Notes: generated by a model not told the origin, from the letters alone. Positions 1 to 9,162 are shown, counted from the first letter of the stretch. The stretch is 64,000 nt of DNA from Pedobacter terrae (GCF_900100705.1 NZ_FNCH01000005.1:62001-126000), one strand, 5' to 3'. Program-made: numbers and translations.

Positions 1-1681
1 GTGTACCAGCCATACTCAATGCTTCCGATTTTGCAAGTTCTCCTTCTTTCTGTTCTGGGGTATAATCTGCCGGATCAGCATCTGCAGGTATACTTCCATT
101 CAATTCTGCTAAAGGAATAGTTGGAACATGAAGACCAAGTGCATAAGCTACAGCTGCTGCAAGTCCTTTATCCACATGATTAAGCAAGCCAAGCATACGT
201 TCTCTTACCGCAACCATTTTTACCTTGCCCAGCTCAAAACTAAAGGCATCAATCAAGTGGTTTTTTTCGGCTTCAGACTGACTGTTAAAGAATAATCTGG
301 CCTGCGAGAAGTGGTCGAAAAAACTTCTGCTTCTTGCGCGGATTTTCTTTGCATCAATACGTTCGTTATAACTAACAAAACCACCTTCAGCTGCTTTAGC
401 CTGTTGAGGATCGTTTGCAGCTATTCCATTAGGACCATAACTGGTTTTGCCACGGTTTATGGTTTGGCGCATATAACCATCGCGCTGGTTATTGTGTATA
501 GGTACCACAGGTCTGTTAATCGGAATCTCATGAAAATTTGGTCCGCCCAACCTGATCAGCTGTGTATCAGTGTAAGAAAACAACCTGCCCTGCAAAAGTG
601 GGTCGTTAGTAAAATCTATTCCTGGCACAACATGCCCAACGTGAAAAGCAACCTGTTCCGTTTCGGCAAAGAAATTATCGGGATTGCGGTTTAAGGTCAT
701 TTTTCCGATGCGCTGCACAGGAACCAGTTCTTCGGGAATGAGTTTGGTTGGGTCCAGTAAGTCGAAGCCAAACTTAAATTCATCCTCTTCGGCTACAATC
801 TGTACACCGAGTTCCCATTCCGGGAAAGCACCCGCTTCTATGGCATCCCATAAATCCCGTCTGTGGAAATCGGGATCTTTTCCCGAAATATTCTGTGCTT
901 CATCCCAGGCAACCGAATGTATACCTAACAGTGGTTTCCAGTGGAATTTCACAAAACTGGCCACACCAGACGCATTCACAAAACGGAAAGTATGCACACC
1001 AAATCCTTCCATCATGCGGTAACTTCTAGGAACGGCCCTGTCGCTCATCAACCACATAATCATATGTGCAGATTCGGGCATAAAGGAAATGAAATCCCAA
1101 AAAGTGTCGTGTGCAGATGCAGCCTGAGGCATTTCATTGTCTGGCTCCGGCTTTACAGCATGCACTAGATCAGGGAATTTAACGGCATCCTGAATAAAAA
1201 ACACCGGCATATTGTTACCTACGAGGTCGAAATTACCCTCCTGGGTGTAAAACTTTACCGCAAAACCACGAACATCGCGGGCAAGGTCAGTAGAACCTCT
1301 TGATCCTGCTACTGTTGAAAACCGAACGAAAACAGGTGTTTCCTGGCCCGGATCGCAAAGGAAAGCTGCTCTGGTGACATCAGACATATCCTCATATACC
1401 TTGAACACGCCGTGTGCACCTGACCCTCTGGCATGCACAACCCGTTCAGGGATTCGCTCATGGTCGAAATGGGTAATTTTTTCCCGTAATATAAAATCTT
1501 CCAATAATGTGGCACCCCGATCGCCAGCCTTAAGCGAATTCTGATCATCGTTTATTTTAACGCCGTGATTGGTGGTAAGTTTTGTATTGGTATCATCTGC
1601 AACAAAGGCCTCCAGCTTTGCTGTTTTATCATTATCCTGTTTTACCGGACTACTATCTTTTACTATTGTTTTTTTTGCCAT
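1..1681 (-). CDS. katE: Large-subunit (clade II, KatE/HPII-like) catalase, 3' end cut by window edge
   Basis: Haem catalase that dismutates hydrogen peroxide in the cytoplasm. The reading frame opens at ATG 1681 and runs off the left edge without a stop, giving about 560 residues. The distal catalytic His lies in [11 protein letters not shown] near residue 83, the block [20 protein letters not shown] follows, and the catalytic Asn is in [11 protein letters not shown]. The charged N-terminal extension of about 50 residues and the region past the usual core end ([18 protein letters not shown]) point to the long clade II type of about 700 residues, whose C-terminal flavodoxin-like domain would lie outside the window. 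A purine-rich ribosome site (ggagaggag) sits just before the start, overlapping the end of the upstream DUF892 gene only 15 bases away, so the two are probably one operon. The family call is firm; the exact clade is inferred. Confidence 0.93.
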   Translation of the reverse strand, partial: MAKKTIVKDSSPVKQDNDKTAKLEAFVADDTNTKLTTNHGVKINDDQNSLKAGDRGATLLEDFILREKITHFDHERIPERVVHARGSGAHGVFKVYEDMSDVTRAAFLCDPGQETPVFVRFSTVAGSRGSTDLARDVRGFAVKFYTQEGNFDLVGNNMPVFFIQDAVKFPDLVHAVKPEPDNEMPQAASAHDTFWDFISFMPESAHMIMWLMSDRAVPRSYRMMEGFGVHTFRFVNASGVASFVKFHWKPLLGIHSVAWDEAQNISGKDPDFHRRDLWDAIEAGAFPEWELGVQIVAEEDEFKFGFDLLDPTKLIPEELVPVQRIGKMTLNRNPDNFFAETEQVAFHVGHVVPGIDFTNDPLLQGRLFSYTDTQLIRLGGPNFHEIPINRPVVPIHNNQRDGYMRQTINRGKTSYGPNGIAANDPQQAKAAEGGFVSYNERIDAKKIRARSRSFFDHFSQARLFFNSQSEAEKNHLIDAFSFELGKVKMVAVRERMLGLLNHVDKGLAAAVAYALGLHVPTIPLAELNGSIPADADPADYTPEQKEGELAKSEALSMAGT

Positions 1682-1696
1682 TTTCTTTCTCCTCTC

Positions 1697-2251
1697 CTAA
1701 GCCTCTTCGGCTGCTTCATAATTAATTTCACTTTCAGCAATATCGGTCAGCTTGGTATCGGCAAGTTTTTCTTCAGCAAGGGTCTGTTCAAGCAAATCTG
1801 CGATTTCTGTTAAACCCAATGTTGTAGCCAGTTGAAAAAGTCCACCATAAGAAGCAATTTCATAATGTTCTACCTTTTGGCTAGCCAGTATGATACCTAC
1901 ATCACGTGTCGCTGTTCCGGCTTCTGTTTCCTCAATAATACTTTCACCCTCCTTACTTAATCCTTCCATCGCATCGCATTTTTTTGCAATTGGCTTTTCG
2001 CCAAGCAGTTCAAATACCTGTTCAAGCCTGGCTACATGCCCTTTAGTTTCAGTAAGATGAGATTCGATTGCACCTTTAAGTGCTGGTGACGTGGCGCTAG
2101 CCATCATTTTAGGCAAATTTTTAACCAAATGATTTTCGGCCCAGTAAAGATCACATATTCCATCTTTAAAGAGTTCTTTCAATGCTGGAGAAGCCGCTAC
2201 AGTGGTTTTAGCGCTAAGTTTTGGATTACTGCCGCTGTCTTGTTTTTTCAT
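1697..2251 (-). CDS. DUF892 (YciF-type) ferritin-like stress protein, copy 1
   Basis: Predicted four-helix-bundle protein of the DUF892/YciF family, 184 residues, the usual family length. The family opening LFKDGICDLYWAENHL is near residue 29, followed by TETKGHVARLEQVF, KKCDAMEGL and SQKVEHYEIASYGGL, which carry the conserved Glu/His residues expected to line a di-iron-like site. It lies immediately upstream of the catalase on the same strand, 15 bases apart, so an oxidative or general stress role is likely. A paralogue lies at 3752-4309. The family is known as stress-induced; its enzymatic activity is not established, and none is claimed here. Confidence 0.9.
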   Translation of the reverse strand: MKKQDSGSNPKLSAKTTVAASPALKELFKDGICDLYWAENHLVKNLPKMMASATSPALKGAIESHLTETKGHVARLEQVFELLGEKPIAKKCDAMEGLSKEGESIIEETEAGTATRDVGIILASQKVEHYEIASYGGLFQLATTLGLTEIADLLEQTLAEEKLADTKLTDIAESEINYEAAEEA

Positions 2252-2459
2252 GGTATGTTTTGTTTAAGGATGTTTCTTTGTTAACCATCATCTATTATAA
2301 CCCTGTATTTCACTATATAGTTTCAGTAATTTATCCGTGTTTAAATACGCATTCTTAAAGAAGCCACTTTGTACGGAAAACCATTTGTAAAAACACCGTG
2401 TTCTTAGCGTACAAGCCCTTTAATCAAATGTTAAAAGCGCTACTAGCCAGATTAAGCAT

Positions 2460-2944
2460 ATGAATAGTGACAAAATGGATGCCCTGGGCAAAATGCTCAT
2501 CAGTCAAAACTTAACAATTGCTTTGCAGAAAGTGCAACCGCAGGCCGGCTTTCTGCAGAATTTTCAATGATCGATCATGCTGGAGAATTTCTTAAAGGTG
2601 GCATTGCCTGTTATGATGCTCAATTAAAGGAAGATCTTTTACAGGTTGACCACGCACTTATTAAAACCTATACCCCCGAATCAATGGAAGTAACCCGCGC
2701 AATCAGCATTGGGCTTTCAAAACTGATTCCCGCCGATATTCATATCGGTATTACCGGACTTACCGCTCCGGGAGGAAGCGAAACCAAAGAAAAACCAGTA
2801 GGTACCGTGTTCATTTATGCCACCAATAAAGGAGCGCTGGCATTTTCGGAAAGATTTAATTTTACCGGAGAACGCGAGGAAATCGTTTCCGCTACGGTTG
2901 AAGCCTGTGCAACCCTACTCCTCGATTATCTTCATTCCATTTAA
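2460..2944 (+). pseudogene. CinA C-terminal/PncC-like amidohydrolase gene with a frameshift near 2522-2524
   Basis: The frame from ATG 2567 gives 125 residues matching the middle and end of the CinA C-terminal domain (FLKGGIACYDAQLKEDLL, then GITGLTAPGGSETKEKPVGTVF), which in PncC proteins deamidates nicotinamide mononucleotide. The conserved beginning is missing from that frame but is found upstream in another frame: from ATG 2460 the sequence reads MNSDKMDALGKMLISQNLTIA. One extra base in the T run at 2522-2524 would continue it as FAESATAGRLSAEFSM straight into residue 1 of the downstream frame. A single-base deletion therefore splits the gene. It may be a true pseudogene, an assembly error, or a downstream-start fragment lacking the catalytic Ser/Thr region. 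Family assignment is good; functional status is open. Confidence 0.7.
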
Positions 2945-2959
2945 ATACGTAACCGCATC

Positions 2960-3637
2960 ATGAAAACTAAAAAAGTATTTCCTAAAAAACCCTGGTTATA
3001 TCGAAACGGACTATCTCTTGTCTTCATCAGCCTTTTTTTATTAACCCTTTTGGCGCAGGCACTTACCGGATGGAATGAACACAACAACGAACTCAATGAA
3101 CAAGGCGCACACAGCCTGGATTTTGGTAGTTACCTGCAGTCGGGTCATTTTATCTCCGCTACGTTTGAAAATTTTGAAAGCGAGTTTTTACAAATGATGC
3201 TTTATGTTTTGTTGACGGTAAAACTACGCCAGATCGGTTCTGCAGAATCAAAAAAGATTGACGAGGAGGAAGAAGTAGATCGGGAACCCATCCCCTCCAA
3301 AGATGCGCCATGGGCCGTACGCCAGGGTGGGTGGATTTTAAAACTATATTCCAATTCACTTTCCATTGCCTTTATCATTCTTTTTTTCCTTAGCTGGTAC
3401 CTGCATCTTTATGGAAGCTGGCAAGACCACAACATAGAACAGGCATTAAAAGGAAAGCCTGAAGATACAATGTTTGCATATCTGGGGCAGGCCAATTTCT
3501 GGTTTGAAACCTTCCAAAATTGGCAAAGCGAATTTATGTCTGTTGCGGCTATTGTCATATTCACCATTTTTTTAAGGCAAAAGGGTTCACCTGAATCAAA
3601 ACCTGTTGATGCACCACATATGGAAACAGGGAAATAA
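2960..3637 (+). CDS. Four-helix membrane protein made of two homologous halves (DUF6766-like)
   Basis: 225-residue integral membrane protein with predicted transmembrane segments near residues 17-36, 72-88, 132-150 and 193-210. The two halves are clearly related: FENFESEFLQMMLYVLLT...LRQIGSAESK in the first half matches FQNWQSEFMSVAAIVIFT...LRQKGSPESK in the second, and both begin with a Ser-Leu-Ser-type helix followed by GW/GS and Asp/Glu-His-Asn. An acidic linker (KKIDEEEEVDRE) joins them. It starts 15 bases after the CinA-like gene, so the two are probably cotranscribed. It resembles the conserved family DUF6766, often found beside stress genes; the biochemical role is unknown. Confidence 0.75.
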   Translation: MKTKKVFPKKPWLYRNGLSLVFISLFLLTLLAQALTGWNEHNNELNEQGAHSLDFGSYLQSGHFISATFENFESEFLQMMLYVLLTVKLRQIGSAESKKIDEEEEVDREPIPSKDAPWAVRQGGWILKLYSNSLSIAFIILFFLSWYLHLYGSWQDHNIEQALKGKPEDTMFAYLGQANFWFETFQNWQSEFMSVAAIVIFTIFLRQKGSPESKPVDAPHMETGK

Positions 3638-3751
3638 GCTGAGGGGCTGAAACCGCCAGTTTCTAACAAAAGACATAAACAATAAAAAAAAGTCAAAACT
3701 ATCATAAATTTCACCCTGTTCTATACATAAAGAACCTATAAAAATATAATT

Positions 3752-4309
3752 ATGGCAACTACAAAAAAAACCGAAAAGAAAAACGCAAAACCTACAGGAA
3801 AAACAGGAAAAATGGAGAATTCAGAATTCCATGAGTTTTTTATTGATGAATTAAAAGATATTTATTGGGCAGAGAAACACCTTGCAAAGGCGCTTCCGAA
3901 AATGAAGAAAGCAGCTACAAGCCCAGAATTGGCTGCCGCTTTTGAAAAGCATGCCGAAGAAACGGAGCAACACATCAGTACGCTTGAAGAAGTGTTTAGC
4001 CTTTTAGGTGAAAAAGCGACAGCTAAAAAATGTGATGCAATGGCTGGTTTACTGGAAGAGGCTGATGGAATTATCGCTGATACCGACAAAGGTACTATGA
4101 TCCGTGACGCCGGACTTATTCTTGCTGCCCAAAAAGTAGAGCACTATGAAATTGCAACCTATGGAACTTTAAGGGTATTTGCAGAGAATATGGGCCACAA
4201 TGATGTAGCCGAGCTTCTTACACAAACTCTTGAAAATGAAAAGGCAACAGATGTGGCCTTAACAGAACTAGCGGTTAACACCGTTAACGCGGAAGCGGTA
4301 GCAGAATAA
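3752..4309 (+). CDS. DUF892 (YciF-type) ferritin-like stress protein, copy 2
   Basis: 185-residue paralogue of the protein at 1697-2251. It has a Lys-rich N-terminal tail of about 22 residues, then FFIDELKDIYWAEKHLAKAL, HAEETEQHISTLEEVF, KKCDAMAGL and AQKVEHYEIATYG. The order of conserved acidic residues and His matches copy 1. It is the last gene of the rightward group 2460-4309 and is followed directly by a strong terminator. Two copies on opposite strands, on either side of the catalase promoter region, suggest an old duplication within one stress island. The family is known; a precise activity is not. Confidence 0.9.
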   Translation: MATTKKTEKKNAKPTGKTGKMENSEFHEFFIDELKDIYWAEKHLAKALPKMKKAATSPELAAAFEKHAEETEQHISTLEEVFSLLGEKATAKKCDAMAGLLEEADGIIADTDKGTMIRDAGLILAAQKVEHYEIATYGTLRVFAENMGHNDVAELLTQTLENEKATDVALTELAVNTVNAEAVAE

Positions 4310-4310
4310 A

Positions 4311-4344
4311 TAACAAAAAAGGCTCTTCGGAGCCTTTTTTGTTA
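4311..4344 (+). terminator. Intrinsic terminator after DUF892 copy 2
   Basis: Begins two bases past the stop codon. Stem ggctc / gagcc closes a ttcg tetraloop and is extended by an A run pairing with a T run, ending in TTTTTTG. The symmetry of the A/T flanks would allow function on both strands, but only the plus-strand gene ends here. Confidence 0.88.
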
Positions 4345-4360
4345 TCCTGTTTTATTCCCT

Positions 4361-4432
4361 TATCGTCACCCTGAAATAAATCCGATAGCTAGCTATCGGA
4401 TTTATTTCAGGGTCTTTTTTTTTGCAAAAAGA
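4361..4432. repeat. Partial MITE-like element with a perfect 46-bp palindrome (4368-4413)
   Basis: Bases 4368-4390 and 4391-4413 are exact reverse complements (23-base arms, core cgatagctagctatcg) and are followed by a run of nine T. The flanks (tatcgtcaccctgaaataaa and tttttgcaaaaaga) match one end of the longer elements at 8603-8753 and 39052-39180, so this is likely a truncated or rearranged copy of the same family. It may also act as a second terminator. Confidence 0.7.
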
Positions 4433-4606
4433 TAATTCAGCAGATCTAACTTCAGCAGAACTAACTAATGTGCAACTAAAATACTGATTGAAATAATCGT
4501 TGAAATTACGGCCAAAAAATAAAAATTCTTCATTCATTCACAATGATAATTGAAAACCAGAATGACATAGTGAAAACCTTTTATCTACAAGCACAGTTAT
4601 ATTTAC

Positions 4607-5080
4607 ATGGAAAATTTAGACCTATTAATCATACCCGCAGCAAGACAGGGAGAAACCGAAGTATTAAAAGAACTGATCAGCAGGGGTGCCAATGTAAATT
4701 TCAGGGATGAAAAGGGATATACGCCACTAATCATCGCCTGTTACAATAACCGTTTATCGTGTGCAGAAATACTCTTAGAAGCAGGCGCAGACATAAACGC
4801 GGCAGATTATGGTGGCAACACAGCACTAATGGGTGTTTGTTTTAAAGGTTACCTGCCCATTGCAGAACTACTGATTGCCGAAGGTGCAAAACTAGATCTT
4901 CAGCACGGAAACGGAGGAACTGCCCTAATGTTTGCAGCCATGTTCGGCAGAAACGATCTGCTGAAACTCTTACTGGAAAACGGTGCAGATAGTTCTATCA
5001 CCGATATGCGCGGACAGCGAGCTGCAGAACTTGCAGCCATGCAGGGCAATGAAGAAGGACTTGCCATGTTACAACCTTAA
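4607..5080 (+). CDS. Ankyrin repeat protein
   Basis: 157 residues consisting almost entirely of ankyrin repeats. Four full repeats are visible: from about residue 12 (RQGETEVLKELISRGANVNF), 38 (KGYTPLIIACYNNRLSCAEI), 71 (GGNTALMGVCFKGYLPIAEL) and 105 (GGTALMFAAMFGRNDLLKLL), with a partial fifth at the end. There is no signal peptide, so it is probably a cytoplasmic binding protein. Small ankyrin proteins of this kind are known near bacterial catalase genes (for example AnkB with KatB in Pseudomonas aeruginosa) and help catalase function; the catalase here is about 3 kb away, so that link is an inference. Its stop codon overlaps the end of the convergent gene at 5077 by four bases. Confidence 0.9.
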   Translation: MENLDLLIIPAARQGETEVLKELISRGANVNFRDEKGYTPLIIACYNNRLSCAEILLEAGADINAADYGGNTALMGVCFKGYLPIAELLIAEGAKLDLQHGNGGTALMFAAMFGRNDLLKLLLENGADSSITDMRGQRAAELAAMQGNEEGLAMLQP

Positions 5081-5685
5081 GGTCTGCCGTCAAGTAGTCC
5101 TTTTACCAGCAACTTCCATTGCGGATAGGATAAACCCAGCTTTGCACTAACGCCAACAACCAGGTTTCGTGTCCTATCAATCAAATTCCCATCATTAACA
5201 TTTGCCTGCTCATTCCTGCCATGTTCTTCTGCCCGTACCGTAATCCGATCCCTGCGGATAATAAAGGTAGAAGTAGCATGGTCTTTTAAAAAATGAGCAA
5301 CCTCTTTATCCTGATTTAAGGGCGAAGAACAAGGACGTACACACATACTGATCATTTCATAATTACCTTCATGCACTCTTTTAATTTCTTCAACCAGCAC
5401 CCAATCAAAACCATCACCAGATAATGGACCGGGACCGGGGATATCAATTCTGATAAAATCTCCTTTTTGAACTGAACGCATCGCTTCTTTTCCATCAGGC
5501 GAAAAAATTTTAAAGTCCGATAGTCCAGAGATTTTGCCCCACTCATTCACTGCAAGCAACCTTTTTTCAGCTGCTGCGAAAAATTCCTGAGCCTGAATCA
5601 GGCTGCTTAATTTACGTTCTTCAACTGCATCCATCTGGCTTCCAACAAGCTGTTGGGGAACCAAATCGTTCGTTATTTTTTCCAT
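5077..5685 (-). CDS. Conserved hypothetical protein, 202 residues
   Basis: I do not recognise the family. The protein is soluble, with no signal peptide or membrane segment. An N-terminal helical part (about residues 15-50, RKLSSLIQAQEFFAAAEKRLL) precedes a beta-rich middle (KGDFIRIDIPGPGPLSGDGFDWVLVEEIKRV, quoted here only as GDFIRIDIPGPGPLSGDGFD) and a segment rich in charged residues (RRDRITVRAEEHGRNEQ). A cluster containing Cys-Val-Arg-Pro-Cys lies near residue 115. The gene is convergent with the ankyrin gene and overlaps it by four bases. Real coding status is supported by length, codon use and clean flanks. Confidence 0.7.
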   Translation of the reverse strand: MEKITNDLVPQQLVGSQMDAVEERKLSSLIQAQEFFAAAEKRLLAVNEWGKISGLSDFKIFSPDGKEAMRSVQKGDFIRIDIPGPGPLSGDGFDWVLVEEIKRVHEGNYEMISMCVRPCSSPLNQDKEVAHFLKDHATSTFIIRRDRITVRAEEHGRNEQANVNDGNLIDRTRNLVVGVSAKLGLSYPQWKLLVKGLLDGRP

Positions 5686-5875
5686 AGGTCTTTTTCTATA
5701 AAAACCATGTGTCTCTCTGCTTAGTTTCGTTATTTATCAAACAGAATGAAATCGCTAAAAAAAACTACCTCAAATCTGTCGAAACTAGCGTTTTGATATC
5801 CACGAAGCAGTTAAAATGAAATTCTAAAACCTTTAGGTTTGATAACTGGTTATTTATTTATCAAACTAATTGAAA

Positions 5876-7438
5876 ATGAAAAACACCGGAACAGAGACAA
5901 ATATGAGGGATGGAGCCAATGCCAGTATCTGGCAATCTGCTTTAGTAGACCATACAGCAACTAACCATTCTGATTACCAAGAGGTATACGATGCATTGAT
6001 TATCGGAGGTGGAATTACAGGATTAACTACCGCATTGTTGCTGCAAAAACAGGGAAAGAAATGTGTATTGGTAGAAGCCAAAAATCTTGGTTTCGGTACT
6101 ACTGGAGGCACCACGGCACACTTAAATACTTTTCTCGATACCACTTATCCCGAAATAGATAGCGATTTTAGCAAAGAAACTTCCAGCCTAATAGCCGAGG
6201 GCACAAAGAAGATGATCGAAATGATCAGGACAAACATACAGGACTTGGAAATTGATGCCGATTTTGAGTTTAAAATGGCCTATCTTTTTTCGCAGAATGA
6301 GAAAGAAACCAAAGAGCTTCAATCTATCCTGGAATCATCGCAAGCTGCTGGCGTAACCGTAACTGAAGCTAGTGAAAACGGTGTTCCTATCCCTTTTGAG
6401 CGTGTGGTGCGTTTTGACAATCAGGCACAGTTTCATCCGTTAAAATATATTCACGGGCTTGCAAAGGAATTTGAAAAACTGGGTGGTCAAATTATCGAAC
6501 AAACATTTATCGAGCGTACCGAATTGCATGAAGACATCCACCACGCAAAAAGCGATCAGCTTATACTAAAGGCAAAAAATATTGTTTATGCAACCCATAT
6601 TCCGCCCGGTATAAATATCCTTTCGTTACGCAACGCACCTTACCGTAGTTATGTGCTTGCTGTAAAACTGAACAGCGGCGCGTATCCCGATTGCCTGGCA
6701 TACGATATGCAAGAACCCTATCACTATTTCAGGAGCCATGAAATTGATGGACAGAAATACCTGATTATTGGCGGTGCTGATCATAAAACCGGACATGAAG
6801 ATCCCTTAAAAGCATTTGAAGCACTCGAAGAGTATGCTAAAAAATATTTCGACATCAGCGAGGTTAGTTACCAATGGTCTTCACAATACTATGTACCTGT
6901 TGATGGACTTCCTTACACTGGCCATTTACCCGGTGGTGATAAAGGGATTTATGTGGCAACCGGTTTTAATGGAAATGGCATGATACTGGGTAGTCTTTCG
7001 GCACTACTGATCAGCGATCTTATCCTGGGAAAAGAAAACCCTTATGAAAAATTATTTAGTCCTTCAAGGTTAAAACCTATAGCTGGATTTAACGAATTTG
7101 TAAAGGAAAATGCTGATGTTGCTTACCATTTTGTCGCAGACCGATTTGGCGCAGAAATCATTAAATCTACCCATGAACTGGCGAAAAATGACGGCAAAAT
7201 AGTGGAATTTGACGGAGAAAAACTGGCCTTATATAAAGATGAAACGGGAAAAGTAACAGCCCTTAACCCCGTATGTACACATGCTGGTTGCATTGTAAAC
7301 TGGAACCCTGCTGAAAAAACATGGGATTGTCCATGCCACGGAGGACGATTTTCCATTACAGGAAAAGTACTTAATGGGCCGCCGCAAAAAGACCTTGAGT
7401 CTGTTTCATTGCATGAGATAGCATCGGGCAATAAATAA
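5876..7438 (+). CDS. FAD-dependent oxidoreductase with C-terminal Rieske [2Fe-2S] domain
   Basis: 520 residues. The N-terminal DAO-type FAD domain starts with DALIIGGGITGLTTALLLQK and contains TTGGTTAHLNTF and the closing GIYVATGFNGNGMILGSLSA. The C-terminal part, from about residue 440, is a Rieske domain: CTHAGC and CPCHGGRF supply the two Cys and two His ligands of the 2Fe-2S cluster, followed by the GPP loop. This two-domain build is a known family (DAO plus Rieske) whose natural substrate is uncertain; it would pass electrons between a substrate amine or similar and the cluster. The ATG at 5876 is preferred over the TTG two codons upstream. The gene is probably led by its own promoter, since 190 bases separate it from the divergent neighbour. 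Confidence 0.88.
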   Translation: MKNTGTETNMRDGANASIWQSALVDHTATNHSDYQEVYDALIIGGGITGLTTALLLQKQGKKCVLVEAKNLGFGTTGGTTAHLNTFLDTTYPEIDSDFSKETSSLIAEGTKKMIEMIRTNIQDLEIDADFEFKMAYLFSQNEKETKELQSILESSQAAGVTVTEASENGVPIPFERVVRFDNQAQFHPLKYIHGLAKEFEKLGGQIIEQTFIERTELHEDIHHAKSDQLILKAKNIVYATHIPPGINILSLRNAPYRSYVLAVKLNSGAYPDCLAYDMQEPYHYFRSHEIDGQKYLIIGGADHKTGHEDPLKAFEALEEYAKKYFDISEVSYQWSSQYYVPVDGLPYTGHLPGGDKGIYVATGFNGNGMILGSLSALLISDLILGKENPYEKLFSPSRLKPIAGFNEFVKENADVAYHFVADRFGAEIIKSTHELAKNDGKIVEFDGEKLALYKDETGKVTALNPVCTHAGCIVNWNPAEKTWDCPCHGGRFSITGKVLNGPPQKDLESVSLHEIASGNK

Positions 7439-7494
7439 GAAGTAGCCATGATTTAAGTATCAGTTTACTTATACGAAGACATAAAAACACAAAT

Positions 7495-7791
7495 ATGAAC
7501 GATATACCTATGAATACCCCGAAAGAAGATTTAAATAAATTAAAGGAAAGGTTTGACGACGGGCTAATAGAATCTTTATGGAGTGAAAATGGCGAATTGA
7601 TGTACATCATTAAAGATGGGCTCGACCTAAATGAATACGCTTTGCTTGCCAAAAAAATTCTTGAAAGCGAAGGTGATATTGCACATGATTTTACCGGCAA
7701 GGTGACCAATAAATCTAAAACCGAATTCGCTCGCTTTGAGTATAGATCCGGGTGGTTTTTAGATGGATTGGCTGAGGGTGAGATAGAATAG
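7495..7791 (+). CDS. Small hypothetical protein, 98 residues
   Basis: I do not recognise it. The protein is acidic and soluble with no signal peptide. The first half is predicted helical (KEDLNKLKERFDDGLIESLW) and the end contains FARFEYRSGWFLDGLAEGE. It sits 56 bases after the FAD/Rieske gene and 39 bases before the DUF72 gene on the same strand, so it may be transcribed with them. Coding status rests on position, length and the absence of a better frame. Confidence 0.55.
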   Translation: MNDIPMNTPKEDLNKLKERFDDGLIESLWSENGELMYIIKDGLDLNEYALLAKKILESEGDIAHDFTGKVTNKSKTEFARFEYRSGWFLDGLAEGEIE

Positions 7792-7830
7792 CCTATAAAC
7801 TAGCGGAAGGTATTTAAATTATAATGGCAA

Positions 7831-8556
7831 ATGAAATTAGGTAAAGCTTATATTGGTACATCAGGATGGAAATACCGCCATTGGGAGGGTACTTTCTATC
7901 CATCAGATCTTAAAAAGAAAGATCAATTGCAATATTTTACGGCAAATTTTGATACTGTAGAACTCAACAATTCTTTTTACCGCCAGCCAACGCTACAAAA
8001 TTTCGAAACCTGGCAGGAACAAGCTCCTGAAAATTTTATTTACGCCGTTAAGGCCAACCGCTATTTTACCCATTTAAAAAAACTGAATGTTACGCAAAAC
8101 GAAATCGTAGAATTTTTAAATGCGAGCCTCGGGCTGGGAAAGAAATTGGGACCAATTCTTTTTCAGCTGCCCCCAAAATGGAACATTAATATTGAGCGCC
8201 TGGAAAGATTTTTAAAAATGCTTCCACCGGAATACCGTTACACGTTTGAATTTAGAAATCCAGGCTGGTATCAGGAAGAAGTATTTGGGCTTTTAAAAAA
8301 ATACAATTGTGCTTTTTGCATTTATGATTTAGCCGGCCATCAATCACCTATTATTGCCACCGCCGATTTTATATACATCAGGCTGCATGGACCTGGAGAT
8401 AAATACCAGGGATCTTACAGCCACAATGCTTTAACAAAATGGGCTGAAATGTGTAATGACTGGATGAATGAAAAAAATGATGTTTACATCTATTTTGATA
8501 ATGACCAGGAAGGTTATGCAGCTTTTAATGCGATTGAACTAAAGAAAATGATTTAA
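7831..8556 (+). CDS. DUF72 (YecE family) protein
   Basis: 241 residues matching the DUF72 TIM-barrel family along its whole length. The signature start YIGTSGWKYRHWEGTFYP is at residues 7-24, followed by FDTVELNNSFYRQP, FIYAVKANRYFTH, GPILFQLPP, YTFEFRNPGWY, IYIRLHGPG and the terminal VYIYFDNDQEGYAAFNA. Function is unknown in this widespread family. It is the last gene of the rightward run that starts at 5876 and is followed by a MITE-like element rather than a simple terminator. Confidence 0.92.
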   Translation: MKLGKAYIGTSGWKYRHWEGTFYPSDLKKKDQLQYFTANFDTVELNNSFYRQPTLQNFETWQEQAPENFIYAVKANRYFTHLKKLNVTQNEIVEFLNASLGLGKKLGPILFQLPPKWNINIERLERFLKMLPPEYRYTFEFRNPGWYQEEVFGLLKKYNCAFCIYDLAGHQSPIIATADFIYIRLHGPGDKYQGSYSHNALTKWAEMCNDWMNEKNDVYIYFDNDQEGYAAFNAIELKKMI

Positions 8557-8602
8557 GGAAGTTAATATTAATTATGCCTTTTAAGGTGAGTTAAATTCAA
8601 AC

Positions 8603-8753
8603 TCATCACGCTGATCCGATAGCTAGCTATCGGATTCATTTCACAAGTGAAAATAGTATTTTCAAATGCCTTGTAGCTCCTTTGTGGTCAGCATCTTTTT
8701 TGCACAAAAGACCTGAAATAAATGCGATAGCTATCGGATCTCAGGGTGACGAC
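8603..8753. repeat. MITE-like intergenic element, full copy (minus orientation)
   Basis: About 150 bp between two convergent genes. Both ends carry the gatagctatcgg palindrome and the ends read as inverted repeats (tcatcacgctga / tcagggtgacga). The reverse complement shares blocks in the same order with 39052-39180: ccctga, tttatttcagg, aaagatgctgaccac, agctaca-ggc, then aatccgatag and atcagc. This marks a dispersed non-coding family of which 4361-4432 is a partial member. Confidence 0.7.
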
Positions 8754-8799
8754 CGTCTTAAACAAATCATCAAAAAACAAAATTAGGCATCAACTTCTC

Positions 8800-9162
8800 T
8801 TAATTAAGCAGGGCATTAACGGAATCTAAAATATTGTTTAAATCAAAAGGTTTGGCTATAAATTGATTGGCTCCTGCGTCATTGGCGATCTGTTCTCCAT
8901 CCCTACTGGCTGAAATTACAATAACCTTCAATTGATTATGGGCGGAGTGAGTTCTTAAATGCTTCAATACCTCCTGCCCGGAAAGCCTCGGCATCCACAA
9001 ATCAAGGATCAATAAATCTGGATGCTCCTTATCAATAGCTGCCTGTACCTTTAAACTGTCATTTACCGAAATCACTGTATGTCCAACATCGTCCAGAATC
9101 ATTTCCAACACATCAATAATCCCCTCATCATCATCACAGATCATGACTTTCTTTTTATCCAT
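8800..9162 (-). CDS. Single-domain response regulator (CheY-like receiver)
   Basis: 120-residue stand-alone receiver with no output domain. The acidic pocket is Asp10-Asp11-Asp12 (MICDDDEG), the phosphoacceptor is Asp54 in LLILDLWMP, the conserved Ser is in KVIVISASRD, and the Lys lies in FIAKPF near residue 104. The ATG overlaps the last eight bases of the upstream LOV kinase, which indicates translational coupling and a cognate pair. With no DNA-binding domain, the signal probably passes on to another protein by phosphotransfer or protein contact. Confidence 0.94.
   Translation of the reverse strand: MDKKKVMICDDDEGIIDVLEMILDDVGHTVISVNDSLKVQAAIDKEHPDLLILDLWMPRLSGQEVLKHLRTHSAHNQLKVIVISASRDGEQIANDAGANQFIAKPFDLNNILDSVNALLN

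Noticed and set aside
311..1168. Plus-strand open frames across the catalase region
   Set aside because: They are antisense shadows of the catalase, whose conserved motifs are read continuously on the minus strand from 1681 to the window edge.
1309..1548. Minus-strand 79-residue frame within the catalase
   Set aside because: It is out of frame with the catalase, which covers the same bases with family motifs.
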